Source of the DNA: Synanceia verrucosa
Lineage: Eukaryota; Chordata; Actinopteri; Perciformes; Synanceiidae
Reading direction: 5' to 3'
NCBI GenBank assembly: GCA_029721515.1
Contig: CM056562.1
Coordinates: forward strand, 3,031,593-3,095,592
Length of the DNA stretch: 64,000 nucleotides
Each line of letters starts with the position of its first letter. Within the stretch, counting starts at the first letter, position 1. The notes under the pieces were generated by a model. It ran no database searches. It worked only from the letters and a program-made list of their open reading frames with translations, and was not told the DNA's origin. Positions 53,979 to 64,000 of this stretch are shown in pieces. A program made the position numbers and the translations under genes.

Positions 53979-56200
53979 CTGAAATGGAAAAAAACAGAGA
54001 AATAAAGATCATTAAAACTCAACAACCAGATTAGATATTTGATGAGTGATTTCAAAATATTGATGGTGTGACATGATTTCAATCAAAATGACATTTTAAG
54101 GCTAAAAACTAATCATGAATATTTATTTTCTGAGGTGTAAAAAGACAGCAGTTTTCTGACATTTTGAATAGCCAACAAGTGTGTCTGCTGGTAAGTAACT
54201 GAATCGGGCCGGCCGATAATCAGGCGGGCTTTCATTGAGTCAATCACCTGGACGGCAGCCAATCAGCCAATCAGCCAACAGGTAAGCTGAAGGGTCTGTC
54301 AGCAAAGTCAGTAGGTTAATTAGTCAGTGAGCCAACAAGCCAATGAACTAATCAGGCCGTTAACTAGCCAGCTGCAGAAGGACTCAGCGTTGTCCTGTCT
54401 GTGGATTTATCTGCCTGCACGTCTGTCTTTACGCCAGCCAATCAGCACTCAGGATCTGCTATGGGGGATGAGCAGAGCGGATCAGAGCGGCTTTGTGCTG
54501 AGAGGAACATTTTGTTTCCCCACCACTGGTGTCCATGTTGGCCAACCTGATGCCATGTAATCCTGACAGAGAGGCCAACGGTAAGGAGGCAGAGAGGCAG
54601 GCAGCAGCACTGAGGCTGAGTGGTGGACAGGGAGACAGGCAGAGGGATGGACTGAGATACTGAGGCAGACAGAAAGTCAGAGAGAGAGAAAGAGAGTTTA
54701 GAGGCCAGATAAGAGGGTGATGGATGTTTAAACAGACAGAGATGAGAGTGAGAGACAATCCCTAACATCAGTGGTGAATGAGTGAAAGGTGGTAAGGAGT
54801 ATCACCTAGCTGGGGGTAAAAAAAAATGTCCACATCCCCAAAGGAAGTACTCAAATGATTCAGCTAGGTTATAACAGTCATACTACAGCAAAAGTAGTCT
54901 ATTACAGGAAATCATACTCTTATGCTATATGAGATACTTTTTTCCTTTGTTGAATTTCTTGTTTGTAGGATTTTAACCAGTGCTTTACAATCAAAGGATA
55001 ACAGAAATAGAATTCACGTCTCTGAGGCCATAAATATACACAATATAAGCCACTTTCTCTTGATTTCACGGAGTTATTCTCATTTTAATAGAAGTGAAAT
55101 TAATAGAAGAAAATAAAGAAGAAATTAATAGAAGAAAATAAAGAAGAAATTAATAGAAGAAATTACTAGGCAACTCTATGCTTGTGATGGGGGCAATGTG
55201 ATAATGATTCACGTGTCCAAAAATCTAAATTTCCTGTCCATTATGGAGCATTTTTTTACATGTCTATATATAATTAGGGAGTGATTTTCACACAGCCTTT
55301 AAGTGAAGTAGAAAATTGTAAGCAGTATTAACATTAGCCATCAACGTATTGTGATGAAATGTGGTGCAGACATTTCATGTTCCCCTCAAAAATATAGTGT
55401 CATTACCAAATTAATAAATTTTGCTTTATGTCCACGTCTGCTCACTTCTGACAGTCCAGTCAGCTTCAGCTGTTACTAAATAGGACATGTTAACAAGCTA
55501 AAGGGAACACACAGCTGCTGGACCCTTTGAGTGGACTGTGGTGCATGGTACGAGAGCATTTAAGGGGTATATATTTCCACTCTTGCTTGTTGTTGTGTGC
55601 ACATAAATCTGGGTACACAGTAGGGCACAAGGGCCTTAGTGGTTTGTTTAGTCTCTTGTTTTGGGTGGAACATGAATCAAACCAACAAACAATCTCCTCT
55701 TCCCTTTAAAACAGGTGGGCATGCACAGAGTACAAACGGATCTGCTCATGTTCAAAGTGTGAAAGTAACCCATAATTAATGGGAAATCAATGGATAAGAG
55801 ACACGCTATTTCCTTGAGTTGGAGAACATCCAGTAAATTATAGGAAATTAAAGGGCCCATTCCTCCAGTTTGTTGAGAAGACAGATCTTCCACTGACCCC
55901 TGACTGACATGACTGAAGCAGCATGTAGGTAGATATGTTATTTCTGTTTTGATGAGGGTTGTGACTACTCTGATGGGATGTCTCTATTGCAGTTACTATT
56001 GCCTGATGTGCCTGTGGTTCTCTTTTTTAAAAATGCATTTATTTGATTATTTTTTATAGTGGATATTCTAGTTTTAGATAAGTTGTTCAGGTATGCAGCA
56101 GCACTTCAGGGATAACTTTCTTTTTCTAAAAAGAAAAAAATACATACTGTACCTAACTCTTTACATGTATTCATAAAATTATAAACATCTGCAAAACTAA
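53979..56200. other. Probable slc30a6 intron 3, few features
   Basis: It contains a CCAATCAGCCAATCAGCCAA micro-duplication near 54258-54282, an AG-rich stretch at 54570-54720, and about three copies of a 25-27-bp A-rich unit (GAAATTAATAGAAG...) at 55095-55170. No exon was recognised. I looked for the ZnT6 helix 1 exon (with its Trp-Cys motif) on the minus strand and did not find it. Confidence 0.5.
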
Positions 56201-56214
56201 ATAAAAAAGGGTGA

Positions 56215-56730
56215 AAGCCCAAAAAATTATCATCTTTCGGTGCCAAATTCCGATAGTGTGAAGTGTCTGTGAACCATGCTCTCAGATATCTCTATGGATG
56301 GGGGACATAAGAAGACAAACACTGCCCATAAAACAGAGAATTAACGTCATTGCAGCAGCACTGGGAGCAAGCAACTCATGACACATGTTTTGTTGTACGT
56401 CTGTAAGGCTGGAAGAGATGGGAGCACTAAACTTTGAGGTTAAGATGATCTGAGCTCCAAGTTCTGACTTCCAGTGAACACACCATAAGACAAACTCTCA
56501 CTCCCCAGGGTCCTAAAGAGGAACTGGTAGCAGCCTGTGACTGTTGATCATCATCAGACTATTGTCTAGTATGTTTACCATGATAAAGACCAATTTACAC
56601 AAACATAATTTATTGAGCTGAAATCATTATTTTAAATGGTATTTAAAAAAATATTGTTCTGGAACGGTATCGAAACAAAGGTACCTCAATCGGTATCATG
56701 TCAAAAATTTTTCATTGATACCCAGCCCTA
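56215..56730. mobile_element. hAT-like repeat, right end intact (family of 50389-50837)
   Basis: Ends TTGATACCCAGCCCTA (inverse TAGGGCTGGGTATCAA). Shares GTGTCTGTGAACCATGCT, ATCTCTATGGATGGGGGAC and TCATTGCAGCAGCACTGG with the 50.4-kb copy and a long block with the 31.9-kb copy. The left end and target duplication were not identified. Confidence 0.75.
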
Positions 56731-58014
56731 TTTTCTACTCACACAATGTGGATGATGGCCATGAAAATGATCAACAATAACAAATGTGTTGTGCTGCTTT
56801 GCACTGGGTGTGAGACTGGGACCTTGTTTTTCCTGGGAAATAAAATAAATACCTGGTGATACATAGAGCGAAATACAACCCCAATTCCCTCTTCCGTCTT
56901 GTGTCCAGCACTGTGAATGACTCATGTGTTTAATGCCTAAAATTGTACACAGAGTTCTTTTGCTGTGCCCTGTTGTTATTTTGATATGCAGCAGCTTGTC
57001 TACCCACAGGAATCAATGAGGTTTGATGTCATTGTGCTGTGTTGAATTAAAAGCAGCAGAAAGCAATAATAATACAAACGCTGACATCACAGTGACCCTG
57101 AAACGGACAGAACCAAATCAATAACTGGGCTGAAATTTCCCCCTTCTGTGCTCAGATAGCTTTACATATAAACCACAACACACACACACACACACATCCA
57201 GGTTCAATTCCTTTATAAGTCTGCTGCTTACAAACACTGACAACCAGAGGACGTGTGCATGTGATACCAGAGCAACAAACAGCAGACAGGCCATTATTCT
57301 CATCTTCCACACCCACACAGAATATGATGCTCAACTTAAACAGAACTTAGCACACATCTCAACACAAACTTCTGTTTCTTTTCAGATGTGATCGATAGAG
57401 GTTTGTTCTTTTACAATTCCTTTAGCTTTAGATCTTATTCCTTTATCTTTCACTAGATTACTTCCACTTCCAACAACAGAAAGAAATAGGAAGGAAAGAA
57501 TGTATGAGGATTTGAAAAGGAAGGAGTCAGAGGGAAAGGGAGGAAGTGTGGGGTGGACGGACAGATGAGAGAGGAGAAATGTGAGCAGGAGGATGAATAT
57601 TTAATGCTGTCTGTAGAGAAGCAGCCCAAACATAAGCATATTAATAATGAGCACCCCATGTATCTCCATTTATAACTGGAGTGAGTTGATCAGGGAACAG
57701 ATGCTTCATTTGTGTAGACTGACTCAGTGTTAGCTCGTTCAGTGATACAGCAACACCTGTTTAACAGGGTTAATGCTAAATGCTAAAATGTGAACAGTCA
57801 CAACATGAACAAGTGACAGTAAATCAGACACTGTAACAGCAGACCCACGGTACCAGACTCAGGGTTTCATCTTCAGCTCATCACTTCACACAGTCACCTT
57901 CTGCTTTCATTCTAGTTTCACCTTTCAGTGTTTTCACTACAGCTTTACACAGAGACACACAGAGCAAACAGCAGCTTAGTGTCACTGGTTCCAGTAAAGA
58001 GTAAAGTGAGACCT

Positions 58015-58019
<5 letters not shown>
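56731..58019. other. Probable intron 3, nothing recognised
   Basis: Only a short CA run at about 57177-57195 stands out. No exon or transposon family recognised. Confidence 0.4.

Positions 58020-58078
<59 letters not shown>
58020..58078. repeat. (CA)n microsatellite
   Basis: A pure CA run of about 59 bp, the longest pure CA run in the window. Confidence 0.96.
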
Positions 58079-58080
<2 letters not shown>

Positions 58081-58154
58081 CGTGGTGTCAGGTCAGCTCT
58101 CATGTGCTGCAGATGTAAACTAAAAGCTTCCATCGAACGCTTCAACTGCTGTGG

Positions 58155-58415
58155 TGAGGAGGCTCTCCTGGGAGGAGCAGGAGGAGCAGGAGGAGGTGAG
58201 GAGGATGAGAAGAGCAAAGGGAGAGGAGGAAGAGATGAACCAGCTAGACAAGGATGAAGAATAGACTGATAGAGGCAGAGGAGAAGGAAGAGGAGGACAG
58301 ATGAGCCAGCAAAAAGTGATGAGGGACAAGAGGGAGGTGAAGAGGAAAAGAGGAGAGAAGGATGAGGAGGAACCAGTGAGAGAAGGATGAAGGATGGAAT
58401 GATAGAGGAGGCTGG
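58155..58415. repeat. Purine-rich GGA/GAA tract
   Basis: About 260 bp dominated by GGAGGA, GAGGAAG and AGGATGA units on the plus strand. The long minus-strand open frames here are Ser/Pro/Leu artefacts of the composition. A CA run of about 20 bp follows at 58482-58501. Confidence 0.8.
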
Positions 58416-58501
58416 GAAACCTGCCCAGTGCTGACACTGCTGACCACTGAAGAAGAAACTTGAGACTGGACCTGAGGGTGACACACACACACACACACAC
58501 A

Positions 58502-59366
58502 CAGTATACTGAGTTATTGAGCTTAATCAGCTATATTATTCATTATGTCATGCACATATGATTGCACAACCCAGACGGACTAAAACAACTGTTGCAAACA
58601 CATAAAACGTTCTAATTTCTAATATCATCCTCCCTTAATACCTCATCAGCAACAAAAGCAATACAATACAAACCGCTCCATTCGCTCACCCTGTTGGATC
58701 AGTGGACACACACATACTGTATGAGGAAGCATGCATACATAAAAACAAGCATGTCTATAAAAGGTTAACACACACACACACACTCCCTGGTGAACACAGC
58801 CCACACAGACAGCTTGTCATCCTCACGTATGACAAGCTCTTCTGTCGATATGAAACCAGACCGGAGGAAAATGGATTCTCTCATCTCCGCGTGGGAATTA
58901 AGAGGCAGCTGGCAGTGATATGTTAAACCAAACACACTGCGATACCCATCCCCTATTCATGCCCCCTGTGCCCTGACCCTGTAGCCTGCAACCCCCCCAC
59001 TGATGATAATCAATGTAACATCATCTGTTAAGACAAACTGCCATTAGGAAAACTAAGCACTGGCATGTTCAGGGTCCTCCACGCATTTCAGAGGAGGTGA
59101 TCGGTACAAGCTAGCCAAATATTCTCTGAATTATATCTATGAAGAAACATATTTTTATCCTTGGAAATGACATGTTTAAATCAACAAATATGAGCATATG
59201 GTGGGTACATAAACTGTAATGTGAAAAATTGTATGTCACACCACACAACTATGATGCCAGATGGCATTAGACTGATCTATTAGAGGGATAGACTGAAAAA
59301 GACTCACACACTGATTTCTTCAACTACTCAAGTGCTCAACCTCTGTGTCTGAAAAGGAAGTGCCAT
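58502..59366. other. Probable intron 3, nothing recognised
   Basis: No exon, array or transposon end recognised. Confidence 0.4.
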
Positions 59367-60080
59367 AAAGGGACACTATGTATTTTTTTTTAAGTGTTTA
59401 TTACCTCAAATCAACGTCTTCATTCATAAATAGATCCTCTTTGGTGTAAAATAACATATGCCAACAATGTGACTTATCCTCCTGGGTGAAGAATCAGTTA
59501 TCTGTCTTTACATAGAGCGGGTCGCTCATACGGAGGCTTCCATGTCTTTCCGGTCTATAAAAAAACTACGAACTGCAGAGAGGGACATAAAGCACTACCT
59601 GCTAGTACCCAGAGGACAGAAAGCATTTCTGCGTTTTGTGATTCACTTTTCACAGAGAAGTAAGGTGGAGACGCTGGTTTTATTTATCCGGCACTAAACT
59701 AAAACCTGCACTGCACTTTTGGTCATAATACAAGACCATACTTATGCCACGACGAATCCTCATCGCCAAAAAAGCTTAAAAGGCCATAAAATGACCGGAG
59801 CTCTGGGCCAGGGATCTGTGGTGAGTGACCGCCCAGGAGTGTCCCATGCCCGTCCACAGCCGGCCGGGGCCCGCCGGGAAGTCCTCCGGACCGAAGGAGG
59901 GCTATGGAGGTCCGTGGAAAAATGACTGGAGCTCTGGGCCGGGGGTTGGGGATCCACGGTGATAATGGCCGCCTGGAAGTTGACCCATTCCGCTTACCGT
60001 AGTTCCAACCATGTTGCAATGCATGCAAAGTCAAATTTAACCACTCGATGGGAGAAAAAAATGACACAGTGTCCGTTTAA
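59367..60080 (+). mobile_element. MITE-like element, fuller copy of the 7.8-kb family, with internal duplication
   Basis: Left end TAAAGGGACACTATGTATTT and right end ACACAGTGTCCGTTTAA are inverse. The GC-rich centre contains a duplicated module: ATGACCGGAGCTCTGGGCC near 59789 and ATGACTGGAGCTCTGGGCC near 59922. The right half matches 7890-8101 closely. The GC-rich core is unlike its AT-rich surroundings. Confidence 0.75.
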
Positions 60081-60575
60081 GTCATATCTCCCCATCATGC
60101 AGGAAAAGGCAATATTTTTTTTTTTCTTTTGGTATACCCTAAAATAGTGGTACCCAACCACAGCACTACAAAATGTAGATCATTTGGTACCAGCCTGCAC
60201 AAGAAAAATTGACAATCAATCTGAAAGATGTTTTATTTTGAAAAAAGACTGAATTCTCTCCCAATTACATTTATGCCTCTTGACACAGGACTCACACTAT
60301 TTCAGCATAATGATGAGCTGAAGCCATGCTGGTATGTACAGTATATGTACTTGTTAGGTGTTGTGTCATGTGAGGTAGCTGTTTTTGTATGTTTGGTTAT
60401 ATAGAGGTTTTGAATAAAAAGATGAATAAAATGTACATTATGGTTACTTAAGGCATTTTTAATTGTAATTATAGAATGATTACTGTAATGATCTCGATAG
60501 AAGATTAGTGATAATACATGAAACTATGCTGATGATTTCAATGTCCTAGACAGAGTAAAAGCAGATGATCACTCA

Positions 60576-60577
<2 letters not shown>
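60081..60577. other. Probable intron 3, nothing recognised
   Basis: AT-rich with a T run at about 60116-60125. No feature recognised. Confidence 0.4.

Positions 60578-60629
<52 letters not shown>
60578..60629. repeat. (CA)n microsatellite
   Basis: A CA run of about 52 bp. Confidence 0.96.
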
Positions 60630-60630
<1 letters not shown>

Positions 60631-60720
60631 GGTTACTGTGAGTGTAGTGAAGAGCCTCTGGGAAAGAGTGCCTCACCAGCTGTGTTCTGACACAAAGGAA
60701 CACTGAGGGCCTGGGGACTG

Positions 60721-60736
60721 CGCACGCGCGCACGCA

Positions 60737-60811
<75 letters not shown>
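60721..60811. repeat. (CGCA)n(CA)n alternating purine-pyrimidine tract
   Basis: CGCACGCGCGCACGCACGCA and further CGCA units lead into about 55 bp of CA. All dinucleotide steps alternate pyrimidine and purine for about 90 bp. Confidence 0.95.
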
Positions 60812-62147
60812 CTCAGATCACATATGCACATTTAACCATCAGTGCATGAGGAAAAAAACACAAACAAACGAATGGATATGCACACAAACACCGTGCTGAT
60901 GCATAACAGCCTCAGAGACATTATTTACAGATACAATATTGATATTTCTGGAATTCATTTTTATTTGACATTATTTTATTTTTAAATATTTCACAGGTGG
61001 ATCGCTAACAACCAAGCTGTCAAATCCATTTTTCCATGCAAATGGGCACTAGCGTCATTAGCGTCAGATTGTTGAAACTCAAGCTCTTTCCTAAAAACTC
61101 AGATTTACATATTAAAATAGACAGCTAGCTATAGTATGTATTAAAAGCTATTTAAAAAGGTGAGTTTTAATAAGTCATAGTCTTACATTATCCACTGTAT
61201 AATGAGCGATGAGTCTGCCTGTTTTGGTCGCTTCATCTTCTATCTTCCACTTGTTCTAGCAATCATATACACCACTGATGCTACTAATAGTTCACAACTC
61301 TTTAATTAGTTTTGTAAATAATATCACACTTTCTGTGCATCTTCTGTCCCAAAATAATATTAAAATAAGATAATAGAAACCTTTACTAAAACCTGAATGG
61401 GGAAATTTACAATGTCACAGAAAAATATCATAAATTAAACACACACACACACACACACTCTTTCTCTTATCACTGGTTCAGAGACGAGGAGGAGGAGGTG
61501 TGTTTAGTCATCTGTGGAACAGACACTTGACCTGGTTTCTCAGTGAAGCTGTTCTGAGCTGAAAAACAGCTGGAGACACCATGTATACTGTCTGCGGACT
61601 TTAAATGGAATAATATTGAGATGATGTATTTCTTTCCATTTCTGGTGATATTTCTTCTATTTCTTATTGGGAAAAGTACATTTTCAGTAAAAACATGGTT
61701 CTTTAATTGATCACACAAAGGCCACAACCTGTGATGAAGAGTCATAAACATAAATGTAGCATTACCATACCTGCACATGCAGTAATTCACAGTCCAATTG
61801 AGACAGTAATTCTGAGAAGCTAGCAAGAATATACCAGATTTTAAAAATGATCCAACTGAAAAAGCGAGCCTAGAGTTGGCAACTCTTTACCAATCAAAGT
61901 ACCTAAAAGAGACGCTCCAAAAGTTGCTAAATCTCACAAGAAGAACAAGTCTGCAACACTGACAGTCCAATGCGTCAGGCCCCCGTCCACACTTATTATT
62001 ATGAATGTAGACATACCATAATGAATGTAAACAAAATATTTGCTATTGTTAGCACTCAAAGCTGTCAAGCTAGCTACTTCATGACCAATGATTGCACATA
62101 GAAAATCAGTTAAGTAAACAAGCAGGTAGTCATTTCATTCTCTAATG
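60812..62147. other. Probable intron 3, mostly unrecognised
   Basis: Only a CA run at about 61439-61459 stands out. Part of 61180-61240 resembles 34260-34320 (AAGTCATAGTCTTACA, ACTGTATAATGAG, CCTGTTTTGG), so an uncharacterised dispersed repeat is present in both places. Confidence 0.45.
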
Positions 62148-62600
62148 CCGCTTTTCCACAGGTACGGTACAGCACGGTACGGTACGGCTCTACACGGTTG
62201 TGGTGCTTTTCCACTAGTACCTGGTACTTGGTACTAGGTACTTTTTTGTACCTCCTCAGCCCTGGTTCTAAGCGAGCCGAAGTGATACTGATACCGACTG
62301 CCTTCCACTGATTGGCCAACGAGTGTTGTCATTGGAAGCGTCACTGGATACGCAATGTCTGACTAGACTGTAAAAGCCAAACACAACTCGACCCCACCAT
62401 TTTTAAAACCGGCACCTGCTTTGCTATTGTTACATGAGAAAAGGGCATCGTAGAAAACAATGCCACAGAAAAAGCCACAGAGTGAGCAACAATACATGAT
62501 CTCTTCGCTGTCCTCCATTGTTTGTGATAGTAGTGTTGTTGTTCTTCTTCCCGGTTTTCTGTGTCACATGTAAATGACATCATGGCAGTTTCAGGTTTGG
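62148..62600 (-). mobile_element. MITE, inverted relative of 14811-15441, right end truncated
   Basis: Starts CCGCTTTTCCACAGGTACGG and contains GTGCTTTTCCACTAGTACCT, GTACCTCCTCAGCCCTGGTT, GATTGGCCAACGAGTG and GTCCTCCATTGTTTGTG. All are inverse matches to the 14.8-kb copy in the corresponding order. The far terminal repeat is missing. Confidence 0.72.
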
Positions 62601-63624
62601 AAAGGAAAAAAATCATCTAAACGATATGAGTCTATCAGCAAATTCAAATCCAACAAATGGAGTGGCAAAGAAGGGACAAAAAACAATCCCAAAATCCCAG
62701 AATCAGGGATTCTGCTACCTCTTAGTTTGCAGAGGACAAAACCTTACTAGTTTCAGCAACCCAGTTACTCACACGAAGCATCACATTCAAGACCCACTTA
62801 TTATTCCCCAAGACACTCCACAATCCAACATATATAGCAGGTGGCCAGCACCATTTACAAACAACAGTGAACACAAAACAATCAATTAACACCCACACAG
62901 CAAGACAGACTCTGAGACACAAACACCAATTCCTGCATATGCAAATAAGTCGACTTATTAAATAAACATCAAATCATTCCATCCTTATAGCCCATGAAAA
63001 GACACCATATAAAGGTGGTTCGATCAAGGTCACCTTTGTCATCCCCATGGCTGTACACTGCATAAACTAACACAAGGGCCTTGCACCAAGTAAATAATGG
63101 GTTGTTTCCTGATGGCCCCTTTCTGCTGTCGGACCACTGCTGCCAGACCGACGCCGCCAGACTAAACACCGCAGCCAACACAAAAGGCAATCCATTTATA
63201 CTCAGATATTTCTTTCATCCTATAAATGTCCACTGCATAGCCAAATATTCTTGCATGTTTCATTACACATACACATTTTATCTTTCAAATAATGGTCCAT
63301 GTCCGCCCGATTATGCCACACGCGAGCGTGAAGGTAAGAGTCTGTGTATGAGTGCACATGCATCTGTGAATATGTGTGAATGAAAAACAGTTTCTATGGA
63401 GGGCTTCTCTGTGCAGTCACTCCATGACCGTCACAATACCATTAACAGGTTGATTGTCTGTACATTTCCCCTCTATGAATACTGCATCCAGGTCAGTAAG
63501 AAGCACAGTAAATTAGGGATAGGCATTAGGCAAGTAAACATATTATTACATTTCCCATTTGGCTGGTTCAAATCTGATCCCTCTGGCTGCACTCAGTTCA
63601 TTCAACTCTCTGGACTGGATTGCT
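62601..63624. other. Probable intron 3, nothing recognised
   Basis: Open frames on both strands near 62.6-63.6 kb have no recognisable domain and no ZnT6 similarity. Confidence 0.4.
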
Positions 63625-63744
63625 AATATCGGAGTGTTTATATATGAGATTTTAGATGCAAAAAGGTACAATACTCGTTGTTTTTTTTGTTTTTGCTGAC
63701 ATCGGTCCGATAACTGATATCAATATCGGATCAGGACACTCCTA
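63625..63744. mobile_element. hAT MITE terminal fragment (family of 20656-21563)
   Basis: GCTGACATCGGTCCGATAAC, TGATATCAATATCGGAT and the end CAGGACACTCCTA invert to TAGGAGTGTCCTG, matching the TAGGGGTGTCCTG end at 20656. Only the terminal part is preserved. Confidence 0.65.
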
Positions 63745-64000
63745 GCCCTCAGGCTCAGTCCTCTTCATTATTTACCTCCTTCCCATTGACTACATCTTCT
63801 GTAAATCATTTTCACTGATACACAGACACCCAGCTCTAGCTCACCAGTAAACCCACTTCCACTCTCCCTCCCTCACTGACTGCACTGCAAAAATAAAAAA
63901 TGGTCCTCCCTAAACTTCCTCAAATTACACAAATCTGAGGTTCTCCTCACTGGTACCAAATCATCATTACACTAAACCAACCAAGTTTCTCCTTCATAAT
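63745..64000 (+). pseudogene. L2-type LINE reverse-transcriptase fragment, continues off the window
   Basis: The plus strand encodes SGSVLFIIYLLPIDYIF, matching GSVLGPLLFxIYLLPLxxIF of L2/CR1-group reverse transcriptases (with GP-L lost). Near 63890 it reads KWSSLNFLKLHKSEVLLTGT, matching W-M-x-x-N-F-L-K-L-N-x-x-K-T-E-V-L-L-x-G-T-K. The catalytic YADD region between them is degraded. It could be the same family as the C-terminal fragment at 11.1 kb. Confidence 0.7.

Noticed and set aside
57945..58502. 185-codon minus-strand open frame rich in Ser, Pro and Leu
   Set aside because: It arises from the purine-rich tract and two CA runs; no splice-compatible ZnT6 or other homology.
58682..58730. 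Minus-strand donor-like GTGAGCG near 58690 as the missing exon 3 end
   Set aside because: In the required phase the upstream residues read PLIQQ and do not match ZnT6.
62969..63190. Candidate slc30a6 helix 1 exon (minus-strand frame with hydrophobic start)
   Set aside because: The residues do not match ZnT6 helix 1, and there is no donor with the required phase.

Overview
The window looks like a piece of a ray-finned fish (teleost) chromosome. It is AT-rich, full of (CA)n/(GT)n microsatellites, and packed with Tc1-like and hAT DNA transposons, a tRNA-headed SINE-like repeat, L2- and L1-type LINE fragments and a DIRS-type tyrosine-recombinase relic. There is no bacterial or operon-like organisation. 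The one cellular gene I can support is slc30a6 (zinc transporter ZnT6) on the minus strand. Eleven exons with GT-AG borders and consistent codon phases run from 53978 down to the stop codon at 17701. They encode about 437 residues, from transmembrane helix 2 to the C terminus. The start codon and roughly the first 60 residues (probably three exons) were not found and should lie beyond position 64000.

Layout. 1-17138 is intergenic sequence downstream of slc30a6. It holds an hAT element with an 8-bp target duplication and a Tc1 element nested inside it (1604-2815), small MITEs, LINE tails, a Tc1 relic (about 9.4-9.8 kb), a 31-bp-arm perfect palindrome next to an ACGTG/TA array (10.05-10.29 kb), an L2-like fragment (11.1 kb), SINE-like copies (12.4 and 15.4 kb) and a MITE carrying a tiny LINE-tail insertion (14.8 kb). 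A 401-bp long-inverted-repeat MITE (17139-17539) lies just downstream of the stop codon, probably inside the 3' UTR.

17701-53978 is slc30a6 with large introns full of repeats. They include a DIRS-like recombinase relic (19.7-20.5 kb), an hAT MITE with a perfect 8-bp duplication (20656-21563), a degraded but structurally complete Tc1 element (32657-34224), a multi-layer nest of transposons (36114-39374), a 37-bp minisatellite of nearly 0.9 kb with higher-order structure (43.3-44.2 kb), an L1-like fragment (47.0-47.7 kb), and SINE copies with target duplications or an inverted half.

53979-64000 is probably intron 3 of the same gene. It holds CA arrays, a purine-rich tract, a CGCA/CA tract, hAT/MITE copies and the start of an L2-like reverse-transcriptase fragment at the right edge.

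Biologically, the window shows one conserved Golgi zinc-transport subunit (ZnT6 is the non-conducting partner of ZnT5) in a transposon-rich landscape. Several simple repeats sit where they could affect splicing: a (TG)n run against one 3' splice site, a (CT)n run after one 5' splice site, and a (CA)n run after a 36-nt exon. I found no convincing evidence for a previously undescribed gene system. The most checkable novelties are the repeat-splice-site arrangements, the MITE-borne polyadenylation signals, the nested transposon stack and the 37-bp/141-bp minisatellite.
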